64,000 nucleotides of DNA from Serpula lacrymans var. lacrymans S7.9 (lineage: Eukaryota; Basidiomycota; Agaricomycetes; Boletales; Serpulaceae), in NCBI RefSeq assembly GCF_000218685.1, contig NW_006763290.1, positions 832,885 through 896,884 of the forward strand, read 5' to 3'. Both the position numbers and the translations under genes were made by a program. The notes beneath the pieces were generated by a model. The model saw nothing but the letters and a program-made list of their open reading frames with translations, was not told the DNA's origin and did not search any database. How positions within the stretch are numbered: the stretch's first letter is position 1; each line of letters opens with the position of its first letter. Below are positions 1 through 10,644 of this stretch, one piece after another.

Positions 1-1690
1 AAGGTCTGTGTTAGATGGACCGGTACTTGCTATTCCAGCAAAGAATGTCTCCTCTGTATCAGATGTTTCTTCATGAACCTCAGGAGTGTTAGGTTTCTCC
101 ATGGAGTTGTCATGCTGCTCTTTTCAAGACTGTTCCTCATCTAGAGTCCTTTGATAATCTCGGTATTTGTCTGCAGGACGGGTCTGGCAACTGCTTCTGC
201 GTACTCCTAGGACTTTAGCAGGCATGACTGCTCTTTTAGGAACTTGTGCAGGTACTCCAGGGAGTAGACACATTTGTGTATTTGTTGCCCCACTCACTCC
301 TGAAGGTGTTGAATCACTCCTTGGAGGTGTTGTATGCCTTCCAGAAGCTGATCCAATGGACAGGCTGTCTAGCTGTATTCGGACTTTTTCCACATCAGCT
401 GGCTGTATGTTGAGGGGCTGTCCTCCCACTGACTGTAACTCTACTTTGGCTTTCCGTTCTGAAGATGGCCAGTGTTCAGGTCTTGGTTGTAGAGACTGTT
501 GTGGAGGGTGTCTTAGCTGATCAGGTGCTCCCACTGCTCTCGGAACGTCTCCACGGAGGTATTGCCCCACTGCTCTCGGAACATCTTCATGCTGATATGG
601 TTCCATTGCTTGTGGAACATCTCCTTGGAGATGTGGTTCCATTTACAATTCATTTGGATCTCGGATCCGAGGGTCAGGATCATCCTCCTCCAATGTTTTT
701 TGGTCTGGATAGTGAGCATTCTCTGGAATGAGTCCCTCCCACTGATCTGTGCTAGTGTCTGTGTTCTAGGGAGCAGTGTCATCCTTTTGTACCTTTCCGG
801 ATTCATTGAATATGACATGCCGACTGGAAAACACAGTCCGTTTTTCAGTGTCTAGGAGTTTGTAGGCTTGCTTTCCATGTGTGTAGCCAATCATTATAGC
901 TTTGCGCCCCTTGGAGTAAAACTTCCATTGCCTTTTGTCTTTTGGAACCAAGGTATATGCTTGGCATCCGAAAGGGCGAAACAAAGTTGGATCAACTCTC
1001 CTTTTAAACAGTATTTCATATGGGGTCTTTCCATGGAGTCCTGATGCTGGGCTGCGTGCTGTGATATATGCAGCTGTTTGCATGGCATCTACCCAAAATG
1101 ACTTTGGGAGCTTGGAATCATGCAGCATAGTGGTTGCTAATGTAGCCAATATCTGATTCATGCGTTCTGCAATGCCATTTTGTTCCGGAGTATCTGCAGC
1201 TGTAGTTTCTTGGATGACACCATCTCCTCGGAGTTGATTTTTGAATGCATTGCCAGTATATTCTCCTCCCCCACCGCTCCGGAGGAATTCTGTGTATAGT
1301 GGAGTGAAGTTTTCTTCTCCCAAATGAGTCCGGAAGAATGTTTGGACATCTTCTTTCCATTGCTTGTATCGTTCCAGTGCTTCACTTTTATGTTTTAGGA
1401 AATATATCCATGGAAATTTGGAGAAATCATCTACAATGATAATCCAGTACCGAAAACCTTCCCTGGAAGTTGGTTTGATTGGTCCTCCAACATCTGTGTG
1501 CACAATTTGTATGGGGGCGCTTGGCTCGGTTTTCTCCAGTGGACTTGAAAGGTAATTTCTTCATCTTTCCTAAAGCACAAGGTTCACAAAACTCCGGGGT
1601 TCCGGTAAGGGTGTCTATGTCCTGGAGCTGTCTTTTTGTAACCATTCGTTGCAAGCGGTCCATTCCAATTAAGCTCCTCTCCAGTAACAA
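1..1690 (-). pseudogene. copia pol fragment: GAG-pre-integrase, integrase, linker
   Basis: The minus strand encodes a GAG-pre-integrase segment with CEPCALGKMKKLPF (before about 1510), then a one-base frame change into the integrase core (1503-766). The core has HTDVGG with the first Asp and PEQNGIAER with the catalytic Glu. The second catalytic Asp of the D,D-35-E triad is replaced: the motif reads LRSGGGGEY where copia elements normally have Asp-x-Gly-Gly-Glu. After a stop, a proline- and glutamine-rich linker follows (642-124). The product would be an inactive integrase. The same frame break and the same Asp-to-Gly change occur in the copy at 30726-31650, so these lesions predate the separation of the two copies or were homogenised by conversion. 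Confidence 0.88.
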
Positions 1691-1871
1691 CCCGGAGAAC
1701 TTTTTCCTGACGTAGCTTTGAGATGATCCAGAGTTTCCATATCTGAAAATTGTTGGGTCCAGTGAGAACTGGACATGCGGATGTATTGCGTGCTGTGGTC
1801 ATGGTTCCGAGGTTGCCGTTTCAAATAAGAATTATTTCCTGCATAGCTTTTGTGCACCAGGGCTCATAACC

Positions 1872-2106
1872 TAATAAAACTAAGTGAAACTCAGCCGCTG
1901 CCCGAGAGGCTATAGAAACGACTGAGGTATTCCTATACTAAACCCCCTACTACTTATAGTTGGAGGTGCTACTCGCTACAGTATAATGACTCCTAGGAGT
2001 ACAATTGTGCTCCTAGGAGAACAATGGTTACTCCATGGGGTGGTGGCTATGCTCCATGGAGAATAATGGCTGCTTTGGCAGAGACCGGGTTTATCCGGTT
2101 TTGTCA
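1872..2106 (-). repeat. 5' LTR of the left copia copy
   Basis: This 235-bp LTR reads TGACAAAACC... to ...TTTTATTA in element orientation. It is followed internally (1858-1871) by CAGGGCTCATAACC on the plus strand, the reverse of the primer-binding site. It contains several copies of a CTCCTAGGAG/CTCCATGGAG palindromic motif in the U3 part. It is far closer to the 5' LTR at 30310-30544 than to the 3' LTR at 33985-34198. Confidence 0.92.
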
Positions 2107-4516
2107 GGATGTTCTTGCTGGCATGCTGGCTTGGACATACTTTATGCACTGGCTGGGTATATGACTCATGTGCCAGCCAGTTTCTAATTTGTGTTATCAT
2201 TTTGGCTGGGCCATGATGAGTTAATTTGTAGTGGATAGCAATTTCCAGGCTCAACAGATAAATCAGAAAAGGCCTGAGCTGGATATCTTGCTTATTAATG
2301 CTGAAGAATACATGGTGGTTGAGGAACAGTACCAATCACACATAGCATGTTCTGTTGAAAGCAAGGCGGTAAGTAAGCTATACAGTTGAATTACAAGCTT
2401 TTCTGAAATTCAACAATCAGAAATCATTATGCAGTAACCATCAAGCTGTCAACTCTGCCAATACCAACTGAAGCAACTTACATGCAACAGGTGTAGGGGC
2501 AGCTGCTTGTGCAAGGCATGGCTGTTTTGTGCCCACCTCAGTGGTTGACTTTCAGACAGGAAAAAGGTTTTTTTTTTTGCTTGGACACATTCCTGGTAAC
2601 TGAAGACTTCCCCACAAGCAAATGAATATTGACTACTCAATCTGTAATGCAGTAAAATACCAAAGTGAAGGTCTTCCAAAGACCCTCATCATCTATGATA
2701 TTGGATGTCAATAGAGCATTCACTTTTTGGAAAGAGTTTCCAGCAGTCCCTACCTGGACTTCCCATATCCAATGGAATTATTGGTTGCAGTAGGAAATTT
2801 TCACCTCAGTGCCCATAACTTAAGTGCTTTGCAAGATATTGCCTAAACTATCTTCAGGGGGCAGGGCAAATTGATAGAGAGATTCTGGAGACACTCTGGG
2901 CATCATTCAACAAGATGTCCCCAGCAGCTAGGTCAATGTCTCAAGCTCATCATTGAGAGGTTTACAATGATCATATGAGAGATTTGAATTGGAAGAAGCT
3001 TGTTGGGATTAGTATATTCACCTTTTCTTAGGATCTATTAGCATTTCTTTACTCTTTTTAAGTTGATACCCTCCTACAAAAGTTCAAGCAAGCTAAAAAA
3101 GGTGTGCTAGAGACTAAGGCACCATACTTTCATCTTACATCATCTTTGTCACGTGACAAGATTCTGAAATGCACTGAAGATGAAGAGATTGTCATGCTAG
3201 AGAGGGGAGAGGCACTTGACATTGACGCTCTTCAAATCACCAAAGGTTAGTCAAGTTACTTGTCTGATGTAAAAACCTGGCCTATGTTATATGTTTATCC
3301 CAGAAGCATCAATGGGTGATGTACAATTGGAATTAACTGCAAGAGAAGCAACAGAAGGCCATGCCATAGAAAGTGTGGCTTGGCTAATAAGCAGATTCAA
3401 CTTAGAGGATGTCCAGTTAGTAACATTATGGGAGTTTAAATCCACTTATAGTGACTCATCTATGTTGGCAGGGATGCACTTAGGGTGGAATTATGGCAAC
3501 TCCCTTTGGATGCAACAGTTTCCCAGAAGACTGACATTGAGGCAAAAAAACAATGTTTTATGGCCAGAATCATTGCCTTTCACCAGAAGACTAATGCAGT
3601 CCTAGCTGGCATTGAGCTTGATGATGACAAAGTTCCCCAGGAGTTAGTGGATGACCCCAGGCTTGTGGAGAAAGAAGGCAACACAGCAGAGGAAGGATGG
3701 GAAGACTTGGACACTGCTTCAGAGAATATCAACATTGACGAGGAGGAAACACCCATACAAGCAGAGTATAAGGGGATATGGATACCCTTTTGCTAGGATC
3801 TTACTGATGCCATGATGAAGTGATTGAAACAGCTAATCAAGAAAAAGATCAAATTACAAACTGGCCATGTCAACAACATCTTGAAAGCCTTCACCTTGCA
3901 CTGGGACTGAAATCAGTGATTTATTGGCAAAAAGTTTGAAGTGCAGATTCAGTTTACACAGCAACACAATCAAAGCAGGAGATTGAACGAGCTAATGCTA
4001 AGATCAACCGGCATATTTGTAGCTATCAACGCTCACATAAGGTCCTAATGTGCCTGGGTGCAGGTGAAAGGATACTGGCAAAATTCCAGGATATTCTCCC
4101 GGAGCACCTTTCTGTGAACAAAGATATCAGAGAAGAACCATCATGTGCAGGGTAGTGATATTTTCCCATGGTTCTCAAGAATGGGGGGTAAACAACCAAA
4201 TAGGGACCAGAATGATCCTTGGATGATAGAGTGTAGCATAATGGCTATTACAAATTACTTACATTATATTCATATTAGTCTACAGAGTGAATTGGCTTAA
4301 GCCAGGTATGATTAATGGGAGGAAGAATTGAAACTCATGAAGTATGAAATGTCTTGGACAGTTCATTGGTTCAGATATCAGGAACATGAGTGGAAAAGAC
4401 AAGCAAGAGCTTCATTATGCCCAGGAGCACCCGTGTATGCAGAGAAACAGGCTTGTATGTGGAGAGAGTTTGAAAAGCAAGCAGAGCAGTCATTTAAAGG
4501 TAAAATGCATGTTTAA
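2107..4516 (+). pseudogene. KDZ transposase, downstream half
   Basis: The plus-strand frames recover the core and C-terminal part of a Kyakuja-Dileera-Zisupton transposase. In order: a segment like KRPELDILLINAEEYMV (about 2250-2330); a Cys-rich CNRCRG/VVDFQTGKK region (about 2480-2570); a YDIGCQ motif (about 2693-2712), the family's catalytic-Asp region; GAGQIDREILETLWA (about 2865-2915) with the catalytic Glu region; and HMRDLNWKKL (about 2975-3005). A 58-nt GT-AG intron (3246-3303) separates DALQITK from ASMGDVQLELTAREATEGH. The C-terminus has PWFSR and an ERWEEEL-type coiled tail to about 4516. Stops and frame changes are frequent. The part starts exactly at the copia LTR edge; its missing upstream half matches the fragment at 34199-35500. 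Confidence 0.85.
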
Positions 4517-4679
4517 ACCAGCTCTCAAAGACAATTGTTTATAAGAATGTCTGATTGATGGGTGCAGCTATACAATTAGTAGCTAGCTAGTTATTTTGCA
4601 CATCTGGTCAGTGTAAGTGATCAACTTCATATTCTAAGACCAAGCCTTATTTCCTCAAAAGTGTGCCAGCTAGGTGTTA

Positions 4680-5440
4680 TGGTCATGTTGGCCAGTCTGT
4701 AGCATACATTAATATAAGGGCTGGCCAACTTATACATTGATATAAGGGCTAGCCAGTATATATAATATCTTGTTAATGCTGGCCAGTATGTATGACTCTC
4801 TGCTGTAAAGGCTAGCCAGTCTGTAGCATCTTTTGATGTAATGGCCAGCCAGTATGTATAATATCTTATTGACAAGGCTGGCCAGCACACATACAAATTT
4901 TATCTGGGGGCTGCCAGCCTGTAGCAACCTTTGTTGTAAGGGCTGGCCAATACATATGATACTTTATTGTAAAGGCTGGCCAGCACACATGTTATTTTTG
5001 TCTGGAGGCTGGCTGGCATGTATTCTACATTGATATAATGCTGGCCAGTACATAGGATACTTTTTTTTAAAGGCTGACCAGCACACATGCTACTTTTGGT
5101 TGGGGGCTGGCTAGTACATACAATACTTTTATCAGTAGGCTGGCCAGCCTGTATAAACATTTTTGCTGAGGCCTGGCCAGTCTATAATAAATATTTGGAG
5201 AAAGGCTGGCCAGATGTTAATTCAGGGCTGGCCGGTTCATATGGTACCGTAGTGGCCAGCCAAATGCAACTTTTATATAAAGTAGCCTGGCCAGCCTATA
5301 CCCTATTTCCCGGCTCACATAAACTCCACATGCTGACTGGGAGGTATAGCTGACTGGAGGTAAGACCTGGCCAGCCCTCCTTGTACATTTCTGGCTAGGC
5401 TTCACTCCAGGGAGCACCGGCTGGCCGTACAGCCTGTATA
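4680..5440. repeat. ~32-bp minisatellite with TGGCCA core
   Basis: About twenty degenerate units share a core like GGCTGGCCAGYAYRTA followed by an AT-rich stretch. Core starts lie near 4688, 4719, 4747, 4778, 4810, 4842, 4876, 4909, 4941, 4973, 5006, 5039, 5071, 5105, 5138, 5170 and 5203, a spacing of 28-34 bp (mean about 32). The core is a partial palindrome, so units read similarly on both strands. Related isolated units lie near 2140-2190 and 40717-40810. No coding frame is maintained through the array. The units vary too much to be a recent expansion. Confidence 0.85.
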
Positions 5441-5571
5441 TTATATCCCAGTTAGCATGTTCTTATCATGTATATTACGTGGAATCTGACTGAATGGTCT
5501 GTATATATGGCATATAGATTCTATTAGAGCTGATAAAGCACATCATAACCACAATAAAAGAGATATAGACT

Positions 5572-6122
5572 ATTATAGCCGATAAAGCTACTATAACAAC
5601 ACCAAAGTTTGTATGGTCTGGCACACACACAACAGACAAGCAGAGAGGGTAAATGAAGGTAGCCATTCAAGAGGGCTAGGAATTCTGATTTTCCATGCAT
5701 CAAATGTGCATCCACCACCTTCTTGAGTTCAATTTCTTTGTTATCTTCCTGGGTGACTACTACCAATCCGGGCCAGTCTATACACACTCCAGGTAGCAGT
5801 CCTTTGTAAGGTTTCACCCAGCTAATATTATCTGTGGGTACTACCTTCACTTGTTCTTGGGGTTCTATCTCCACTATATTGGGTTTGGCTTCCTTAATAC
5901 AGTAAGGGCCAATCTAGTTTTTGGTTAGTTTTCTAGGCTGCCAATCTTTTAATTTGAAGTGGTTAGTATCTAACCAGTTCAAGTCCCTAACTTTGTATTC
6001 AGGAGTAAAAATACTATAGGGTACCCATTGCCACTGTAACCCCACACTACAAATATTTAACATTGAATACTCACTGTGATTCTGTGAACACTCTGCAGAC
6101 ACTTTATCTTCAAGTCCTTTAC
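5572..6122 (-). pseudogene. Ty3/gypsy pol 3' end with LTR remnant
   Basis: The minus strand carries the tail of a chromovirus Pol homologous to the end of the element at 8043-14246. It has LNWLDTNHFKLKDWQPRKLT (about 6000-5940), then a VVPTDNISWVKPYKGLLPG segment and VVVTQEDNKEIELKKVVDAH leading into the chromodomain (5874-5670). The chromodomain breaks off after EFLALLNGY and joins a sequence resembling the last ~65 bp of the family LTR (about 5572-5640, ending like GTTGTTATA). It is therefore an internally deleted, frameshifted relic. The solo LTR at 6123-6528 borders it. Confidence 0.8.
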
Positions 6123-6528
6123 TGTAACAACCAAATTTTGTATACTCTGGCGTATAATGAAGACAGGCGAGGAGGGGAGAGGATATTCTCTATTAGGGTA
6201 GGACTGAGTTTGTTATGGGTAAATAATAGGAGAACTTGCTGAGGAGTCTCCTTGATCTATTAAGGTATATATACTACTACAGGGTATTTGTATATGTATG
6301 CTATACAGTTGCTAAGGACAGTGGCTGATGATATTATGGGGTGCAGCTCTTGTGACCAGCTCCACTATGTGAGAGAGTTGTATCTAAAAATAAGAGAAAG
6401 TAGAGCAGTATGAGAAAGTAAGTGGAGTTTGAAAAAAAATTCAATTAAACATGACACAAGTGTCCACCGGGAAAGAAAGTTGAAGTGGAGACTGAAAGTT
6501 TGAAGTCCAAAAATTGTGTATTGTAACA
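6123..6528 (-). repeat. solo gypsy LTR (chromovirus family)
   Basis: This 406-bp sequence begins TGTAACAACC and ends TATTGTAACA on the plus strand. It is the reverse of the LTR type at 8043-8432 and 48105-48515, including the TATATAC promoter core and a shared CTCAGCAAG/TGAGGAGTC region. Flanks are TTTAC on the left and TCTAC on the right, compatible with a 5-bp target duplication carrying one later change. Confidence 0.85.
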
Positions 6529-7242
6529 TCTACACCATGTTCAAGAGTTTATCACCATTGAAGGGCAGCAGCCCTTGTCATTATGGAAGTCCTACCAGTT
6601 TGCTGTTTGGTTCCAGGTCCAGTCTTTGCCTTGCCTCAAAGGAGATAAAATCATTGCAAAGAATTATCAATGTACACCCTGTAAGTTATTCCATCTTGAG
6701 GCTTCTTGGTTTATCCTTACCTTTTTGTAGGTTCCACTTGAGGTTGGAGCAGATGATGTGATTGTTGAAGACCTAGTGGACTTTGCTAGGGCCATGGCAC
6801 ACCAAGTATAACCAGCTTTTGTCGCACCCAAAATTGATGAAAAAGCCTGACAGTAGCTAGAATATTTGAATATTTGATTGTATTTTTGGACCCACAAGAT
6901 TTTGTCAGAATAATATATTTTTATTAACATAATGTCATATTTACACACAAAAAATAGTATCAATGGAAATATGTCAGGGGCCACCACATGTGTTGTAGTT
7001 TGCCCTTACTATTTAAGTTCAAGTTAGCTCACCCACAAGACTTTCAAGTTTATACCTGCAATATCCTTCTGAATCCACTCTGGTTTGGTCTGACAGCTTT
7101 GGTAGGGTCAGTTATCCTGGCTTTTAGCGTTGCAGTTGTGTAGTGAGGTGGTAGCTGTATCATGCATTTGTAGCATGAAGGACAGCACAAGAGCTTTCAA
7201 TCAGTCAGAATTTTGGGATACACTACATTAACAGTATATCTG
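6529..7242. other. no gene recognised; contains a MITE fragment
   Basis: No supported gene is seen. Positions 6798-6980 resemble the left arm and centre of the MITE at 35748-36025 (start CACACCAAGTATAACC, then CTTTTGTCGCACCC), truncated on the right. The rest, including an open stretch at 6516-6761, shows no recognisable family. Confidence 0.5.
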
Positions 7243-8042
7243 TCATTTAAACCATGCGAAAGTAGTACTTTTGCTCTCTCTCCTGAAGTACAGCAAGACA
7301 GTGCAACATAAACCATATGAAAACACTGAAACATGTAAATCCAGCCCAACCTGTGTCACTGATTTCCCTTGAGATTTATTGATGGCCATGGTAAAGGCAA
7401 CACAGTTAGGGGATTGATGATGTGATAGCTTGATGGGCAATTCTTCTGACAAAGGTTCTAATGTAAGACTTGGAATAATAGCTATTATTCCTGCATGTTT
7501 TCCTTCCAAGGCATGGCACTTCAATACTCTTCTTTTCATCTCTATCAAAACTATGTGTGCTCCATTACAGAGTCCATTTACGGGATCAATATTGTGGAAA
7601 AGCATAAGCAGACATCCAACTTTAAGTATGAGGTGCGCTCCAGGAAGGCCAGATACTTACAAGGAGTTCAAGAATTCCACAAGGCAATGTTCATGCTCCT
7701 TTGACCACTTTATCAATTTACAGAGCTACTAACTCTTTTCCGGATAATTTTATGAGGATTCCTGAATCAAGGTCACTAACAGCATCATATGTTTGTGGAG
7801 AGGATAGTGTGGTGGAGGAAACAATGATCATCTTTGTCTCCATTTGTAATTCTAGGATAGGCCATGTTAATTAATGAGTCTATGGTCTCTTCTGGCATAA
7901 GTATGTTGGTTGGAAGCTCAATAGTTCTATCTCTTGCAATTCTATGACCACCACCAACATCCAGAAACCAGCTACCAAAGGCTTCACTTTCTGGAGTACC
8001 ATCCAGGCACATGTTCTGCGCGAGATAGCAGACATGAGTATT
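7243..8042 (-). pseudogene. Helitron (PIF1-like) helicase, C-terminal part
   Basis: The minus strand encodes the C-terminal portion of the Rep-helicase found in Helitrons. One segment has SEAFGSWFLDVGGG and a YPRI segment (8042-7785). A second has NIDPVNGLCNGAHIVLIEM, then AFTMAINKSQGKSVTQVGLDL (7605-7300), the conserved motif VI region of PIF1-type helicases. Several frame breaks are present, so it is a pseudogene. The gene is interrupted at 8042 by the gypsy insertion (TSD GTATT) and continues at 14252. Confidence 0.85.
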
Positions 8043-8432
8043 TGTTACGATAACACAATTTCCGGACATCTCCTTTCCTTTTTATTCTCCGCTTTAACTT
8101 TATACTTCAAGTGCCACGCGGCATTTCCCTTTCTTGCGCCGTGTTGCCTTTCTTTTACTTTTAGACTTAACTCTCTCACGCAGTGGAGCTGGCCATACGG
8201 GCTAGACCCTATGACATCATCAGCCACTGCCTTCATCAACTGTATAGTACACATGTACAAACAAACCTGTAGTAGTATATATACCCCAATAGATCCAGGA
8301 GACTCCTCAGCGAGTCCTCCTGTTGTATACCAACTAACTCACTGCAGCCCAAGGGGTACCCACTCCCCATCTTCCACTACCTTTATAGTGTGTTCCTGTG
8401 TGCGCCAGAGTAACTAACTCTTGGTTGTTACA
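8043..8432 (+). repeat. 5' LTR of gypsy element 1
   Basis: It reads TGTTACGATAACAC to TTGGTTGTTACA, 390 bp. A TATA box (TATATATACC, about 8275) is followed about 34 bp later by AGCGAGTCCT (about 8314-8323), which is complementary to the sequence immediately after the LTR. Confidence 0.96.
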
Positions 8433-8953
8433 TTAGGACTCGCTCTTTCTACTCTCTCGCACGTTTGTGCAAAAAGTCCCACTGGGCACCCGGACTCCAG
8501 GGTGAAGGAGATTGGTTAGCGGTTAGGAATATCCCACATAGCAGATAGGTGCGCTCCTAGCGACGGCCTTGTAGTGCTTCGGGAGAAGAACACAAACCTT
8601 CGATACACGGCCCCCAGCGTTAAGGGGAGTACCTTAGCTCAGCAGTCGGTGTGGAACCACTGTTGATTAGATTTTGAATACAAACTTTCACTTTCGAATA
8701 CCTCTGACCAGGCCGGGCACTTGCCTCCGCCAGTCTGGAGAAGGGTTGACAGCTTAACAAGCGGACCACCCCCTGACAACCGTTCGGACCAGGGTTTATT
8801 ACGTTTACATTTTATATACATTTTCAAATACTATAGTGTGAGTAGTCGGAGATTGAGATCCGATACTCAGCTGGGAAGAGGTTGATCCGCAGATAGCAAG
8901 CGGGGACCCCCAGTTACCTATTTTTTTACGTTACCCAAAGAGAACAAGTCGAC
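8433..8953 (+). promoter_or_regulatory. untranslated leader with self-complementary primer-binding site
   Basis: Directly after the LTR the sequence is TTAGGACTCGCT. AGGACTCGCT (8435-8444) is a perfect 10-nt complement of AGCGAGTCCT in the LTR, located where the mRNA 5' end is expected. This is the arrangement of Tf1/sushi-type self-primed elements. No tRNA-type TGG primer-binding site is seen. The remaining ~510 nt contain no long frame and lead to the gag ATG at 8954. Confidence 0.7.
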
Positions 8954-10012
8954 ATGTCGTCGCAAGATATGAATGCGCTACTGCACGCGATGCGTGTGCA
9001 GATAGCTGAATTAACCTCGCAGCTCGCCGAGATACAGGCCAACCCCCCTGTAGCAACCCCCTCGGTAGAGAAAAAGTTTAATAAGAAAGTCGAAGTCGTC
9101 GCTGACCCTGGCGCCTTCGAAGGAGACAGAGCGCGATTTGCCGAATGGTGGATCAAGCTCCAGATTTGGGTCAAGGCGAACTGGGACGCTTTCGCCGACG
9201 ATTTTGAGGTAGCCACTGCGGTGCTATCTCGCCTAAAAGGACCTGTGGCGGGTCGATACGCCCAAGTAAGACTCCAGGAATGCTACACCGCGGGTGTGTG
9301 GCCTACCTGGGATGATCTCAAGAAAGAGATCGAAAAATACTTCAAACCGCAAGCTGAGCGTGACTGGGCTCGGCAGCAAATCCGTTCATTCAAACAGGGA
9401 AACCTGAGGACGGACGATTACGTCACCCGGTTCCTGGCCCTCTCCATCCAAGGAGGGTTAGGTAACGAACACGCAGTAGAACTGCTGGAACGCAATGTGA
9501 ACCCTCGCATTGCAGAGCAGATCTACCTGCAGGATACAAGAAGTGACGACCTGGCTCTGGCAGCCGAGGAAGTCCGACGAATTGGTAGGGCCATGGAGCT
9601 CTACGCTATGCACCAAGGTGGCGGGTCCACCAAACAAACCACCATACCCCAGAGGCGCCCTGGGTCATCAAACCAACATCATAATCACTCTCACGGGTTC
9701 AAGCCGTTCGGGCTGCAGCCAGGACAGGGTGCTCCTATGGATATCGGCGCGGTCCAAGGCGGACAAATGCGCAGATTCAAGGGCAACTGTTACAACTGCG
9801 GCCAAGAGGGACACATGTCCCGAGACTGTAGAAACGGGGCGCAGGCTGCCCAACAAAAAAATAAAGGGCGCCAGGTGCGCCAACTAGAAAACGAAAAGCC
9901 GGACGATCGGCTCAACTCTTTGGCCGGTCGTTCTTACGACGAAATCCGGGCCTTCTTCTATGACCAACATGTCAATGAAATGAAGGCTCAGGGAAAAGAA
10001 TTCGGGGCTTAG
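8954..10012 (+). CDS. Gag polyprotein of gypsy element 1
   Basis: This is a 352-residue Gag. The N-terminal part (about residues 1-25) is helical and polar. The capsid-like retrotransposon Gag domain covers about residues 45-215, with the family segment AEWWIKLQIW and a TDDYVTRF motif. One CCHC zinc knuckle, CYNCGQEGHMSRDC, sits at residues 279-292 and should bind element RNA. The ATG follows a purine-rich AAGAGAACAAGTCGAC leader and is the first in-frame ATG. The frame is uninterrupted. It overlaps the pol frame by 34 nt (9979-10012), with a GGGAAAA heptamer at 9991-9997 in the right register for -1 frameshifting. Confidence 0.93.
   Translation: MSSQDMNALLHAMRVQIAELTSQLAEIQANPPVATPSVEKKFNKKVEVVADPGAFEGDRARFAEWWIKLQIWVKANWDAFADDFEVATAVLSRLKGPVAGRYAQVRLQECYTAGVWPTWDDLKKEIEKYFKPQAERDWARQQIRSFKQGNLRTDDYVTRFLALSIQGGLGNEHAVELLERNVNPRIAEQIYLQDTRSDDLALAAEEVRRIGRAMELYAMHQGGGSTKQTTIPQRRPGSSNQHHNHSHGFKPFGLQPGQGAPMDIGAVQGGQMRRFKGNCYNCGQEGHMSRDCRNGAQAAQQKNKGRQVRQLENEKPDDRLNSLAGRSYDEIRAFFYDQHVNEMKAQGKEFGA
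9991..9997 (+). promoter_or_regulatory. candidate -1 frameshift heptamer G GGA AAA
   Basis: In the Gag frame the codons are GGA AAA preceded by G, fitting the X XXY YYZ consensus. A -1 slip leads directly into the pol frame, which is open from 9979. Gag stops 13 nt further on. A weak hairpin (CTTAGGT/ACCTTAG with one mismatch, about 10008-10030) starts about ten nt downstream and could be a stimulator. Confidence 0.55.
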
Positions 10013-10017
10013 GTCAC

Positions 10018-10644
10018 TTGGGTACCTTAGCTCCTGGCAAAAATGAAGTAAACCACAACAAAGTGGCCCCTGCTCCGGGGTGTTGCACGAGCAATAACGG
10101 AATGACGGGGATGGCTCCCCAATTTGTAAATAAGTTTTTAAATTTGTTATCAGAAGTATGTACTTGTATAAAGAAATGTAACTGTAATATTTATGATACT
10201 ACCGCTGCACCAGCGTCTCCCTTGGAGCGTGGCCCCGGCGAGACAAACACTAGGGTGCTTGATTCTGGTAAAACAAAAATAGAAAAACATGTGTCATTCA
10301 AGATTCCTTCTTCTTCTTCTTCTTCTTCTTCTTCTTCGGAGCCACCCTTTCCCGAAATCCCAAGGCGTGTGTTGATGTGCACGTATTTATTCCAAAAGGA
10401 GATCTGTTTAGACGTTGGCGTGGAAAACCTTGCCAGGGGCAAAGTACACTCAACGAGCGCACTGCTTGATTCAGGCGCTAACGGGATCTTCATAGATCAG
10501 GTCTGGGCGGAGCAAATTGGACTCCCCCTTGTAAAATTAGAAACATCTATTCCCGTCTATAACGTTGACGGTACGCTTAACGCAGGTGGCTGTATTACAC
10601 ACAAATGTTCTTTTGTGGTCGAATACCAAGGACACAGAGAATGA
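10018..10644 (+). CDS. protease segment of Pol, ended by in-frame TGA
   Basis: This pol-frame segment is continuous from 9979 and lies -1 relative to Gag. It starts with a low-complexity region including a serine run encoded by a (TTC)n microsatellite (10308-10337). It then has the retropepsin active-site motif LLDSGANGIFI (DSGA, about 10468-10495). It ends at TGA 10642-10644, but the same frame continues as VTAEATQLGKINLILGW into RT. The stop is thus a single nonsense change, probably of a Trp or Arg codon, rather than a true gene end. Readthrough cannot be excluded but nothing in the sequence requires it. Confidence 0.85.
   Translation: MGTLAPGKNEVNHNKVAPAPGCCTSNNGMTGMAPQFVNKFLNLLSEVCTCIKKCNCNIYDTTAAPASPLERGPGETNTRVLDSGKTKIEKHVSFKIPSSSSSSSSSSEPPFPEIPRRVLMCTYLFQKEICLDVGVENLARGKVHSTSALLDSGANGIFIDQVWAEQIGLPLVKLETSIPVYNVDGTLNAGGCITHKCSFVVEYQGHRE

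Larger units (their letters stand above)
1..2106 (-). mobile_element. Ty1/copia element, left copy (partial)
   Basis: This is the 5' part of a copia retrotransposon read on the minus strand: 5' LTR (1872-2106), primer-binding site, a gag stub, GAG-pre-integrase/integrase and the linker towards reverse transcriptase. The window edge cuts it. It is collinear without indels with 30310-32416 (paired positions sum to 32416), and all deduced open frames are identical. Only one LTR base difference was noticed (the left copy has G in its CATGGGGTGG on the plus strand). Most of gag and all of protease are missing in both copies. The outer flank (2107-2111, CATCC in element orientation) does not match the outer flank of the right copy's 5' LTR but does match the outer flank of the right copy's 3' LTR (34199-34203). 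Confidence 0.93.

Noticed and set aside
167..731. Plus-strand frames over the left copia copy
   Set aside because: They are complements of the copia Pol linker and are repeated as antisense frames in the right copy.
4680..5440. CRISPR-like array because of regular ~32-bp spacing
   Set aside because: The cores are short and degenerate, the intervening stretches are related to each other rather than unique, and the genome is eukaryotic with spliced genes.
10642..10644. Programmed stop-codon readthrough between protease and RT
   Set aside because: No recognisable readthrough context was evident, and a single nonsense change explains it. It is kept only as a minor possibility.
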